Shown here: positions 6,361-7,095 of the stretch, piece by piece
Numbering within the stretch: the stretch's first letter is position 1
Layout: every line of letters starts with the position of its first letter
Assembly (NCBI GenBank): GCA_030150425.1
Contig: JASLFY010000177.1
Location: 1-7,095 of the forward strand
From: Yimella sp.
GTDB lineage: Bacteria; Actinomycetota; Actinomycetes; Actinomycetales; Dermatophilaceae
Reading direction: 5' to 3'
Length of the DNA stretch: 7,095 bases
Program-made: the position numbers and the translations under genes
The notes under the pieces: model-generated
Told to the model about the DNA's origin: nothing
What the model saw: the letters and a program-made list of their open reading frames with translations, nothing else
The model's database searches: none

Positions 6361-7095
6361 GACGTCGCCTCCGGGGTGGTGCGACGGTGCGCGAACGGGC
6401 GCAGGGTGGCGAGCCACAGCGCCCCGAACCCGCCGCCGGTCGCGCGCCGCCCGCGGCTGAAGTGTCGTTCGAGCAGGTACTGCCCGAGGGACAACACCGT
6501 GGTGAGCGCGAGATACCAGAGGGTCGCCACGAGCAGCAGCGGGATCACCTGGAAGTTGTCGTTGTAGATCAGCTCCGCGGCGCCCAGCAGGTCCTGCACG
6601 GCGATGACGCTGACCAGCGACGTCGCCTTCAGCATCCCGACCAGCATGTTGCCGGAGGCGGGAATGATCGACGGCATGGCCTGGGGGAGCACCACCCGGC
6701 GGAAGGTTCGGACCCGGGAGAGGCCGATCGACTGGGCCGCCTCCGTCTGCCCCCGATCGACCGACAACAGGCCACCGCGGACGATCTCGGAGGCGAAGGC
6801 CGCGACGTCGATGGTGAGGGCGGCGTACGCCGCGGTCAGCGCGGAGAACAGGTGGGCCGTCTGCACCGACAGCAGTTCCGGGCCGAACGGGACGCCCAGC
6901 GACAGTCGCGGGTAGAGCGAGGCGATCTCGAACCAGAAGAGCAGCTGCACCAGCGGCGGGACGGATCGCACGACCCAGACGAAGCCGAAGCTCGCCGTCC
7001 GCAGGACGGGGTTGTCCGACAAGCGCAGGGCTGCGACGCCGATACCGAGCAGATAACCGCTGACCATCACGGCGGCGGTGAGCCAGAGGGTGAGC
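6357..7095 (-). CDS. ABC transporter permease, polar amino acid (HisM/GlnP-like) family, start beyond right edge
   Basis: The C-terminal 245 codons of an inner-membrane permease subunit. The frame is open to the window edge (it begins LTLWLTAAVM there), so the start is missing. Relatives of this type carry an N-terminal extension with one more membrane segment, so several tens of residues are probably absent. In the visible part, hydrophobic segments lie at about residues 4-22, 36-56, 82-103, 145-168 and 183-204. RSVPPLVQLLFW (43-54) is the family's conserved second-helix start. The EAA loop that docks on the ATPase reads EAAQSIGLSRVRTFRRVVLPQ (118-138), with the invariant Gly at 124. The last 34 residues are an Arg-rich cytoplasmic tail. 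Only one permease gene is visible; it may work as a homodimer or pair with one outside the window. It lies upstream of, and overlaps, the ATPase gene. Confidence 0.93.
   Translation of the reverse strand, partial: LTLWLTAAVMVSGYLLGIGVAALRLSDNPVLRTASFGFVWVVRSVPPLVQLLFWFEIASLYPRLSLGVPFGPELLSVQTAHLFSALTAAYAALTIDVAAFASEIVRGGLLSVDRGQTEAAQSIGLSRVRTFRRVVLPQAMPSIIPASGNMLVGMLKATSLVSVIAVQDLLGAAELIYNDNFQVIPLLLVATLWYLALTTVLSLGQYLLERHFSRGRRATGGGFGALWLATLRPFAHRRTTPEATS
6368..6372 (-). promoter_or_regulatory. Ribosome binding site deciding the ATPase start
   Basis: On the minus strand GGAGG sits inside the permease 3' coding end, seven bases before the GTG at 6360. It is the best reason to reject the longer GTG start at 6417 for the ATPase. 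Confidence 0.8.

Noticed and set aside
6361..6417. Longer ATPase start at the GTG at 6417
   Set aside because: It would lie inside the permease gene and add 19 unconserved residues, whereas the GTG at 6360 has a perfect GGAGG and a GTGA overlap.

Overview
The window comes from a high-G+C actinomycete-like chromosome. By eye most third codon positions are G or C. The first protein closely resembles the MeaB type I know from streptomycetes and relatives, and the other proteins also look actinobacterial. I cannot name a genus. Coding density is very high: seven genes fill the window, no gap exceeds 30 bases, and I see no tRNA, rRNA, CRISPR array or insertion sequence.

Layout. Bases 1-2639 hold two plus-strand genes. 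The first is the nearly complete 3' part of meaB, the GTPase chaperone of B12-dependent acyl-CoA mutases. The second, 29 bases downstream, encodes a three-part flavoprotein: a degenerate response-regulator receiver, a thioredoxin/glutaredoxin-like middle domain, and a thioredoxin-reductase-like FAD/NAD(P)H module without the CxxC disulfide. Bases 2643-7095 hold five minus-strand genes that look like one operon. In transcription order they encode an ABC permease (its start lies beyond the right edge), an ABC ATPase, a substrate-binding lipoprotein, a DUF1684 protein and a luciferase-like flavin monooxygenase. Two of the four junctions are 4-base start/stop overlaps and the other two gaps are 24 and 26 bases. 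The two gene groups converge with only three bases between their stop codons.

How the genes may work together. The minus-strand set looks like uptake of a small, probably carboxylated or amino-acid-like compound by a polar-amino-acid-type importer, followed by oxidation by an FMN-dependent monooxygenase, with DUF1684 in an unknown role. This resembles in outline the Bacillus subtilis ytmI-type operon, where cystine-type transporters sit with luciferase-like monooxygenases for S-modified cysteines. The real substrate is not known. The binding protein keeps the arginine that normally grips the ligand carboxylate but appears to have lost the aspartate that grips the alpha-amino group, so the ligand may not be an ordinary amino acid. 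The plus-strand pair may link B12-mutase maintenance to a flavin reductase, but that rests only on adjacency.

Most notable points: the receiver domain has Glu at the phospho-acceptor position and lacks the other receiver landmarks; the reductase has no active-site dithiol; the transporter/DUF1684/monooxygenase operon; and a possible plus-strand terminator hidden in the 3' coding end of the convergent monooxygenase gene.
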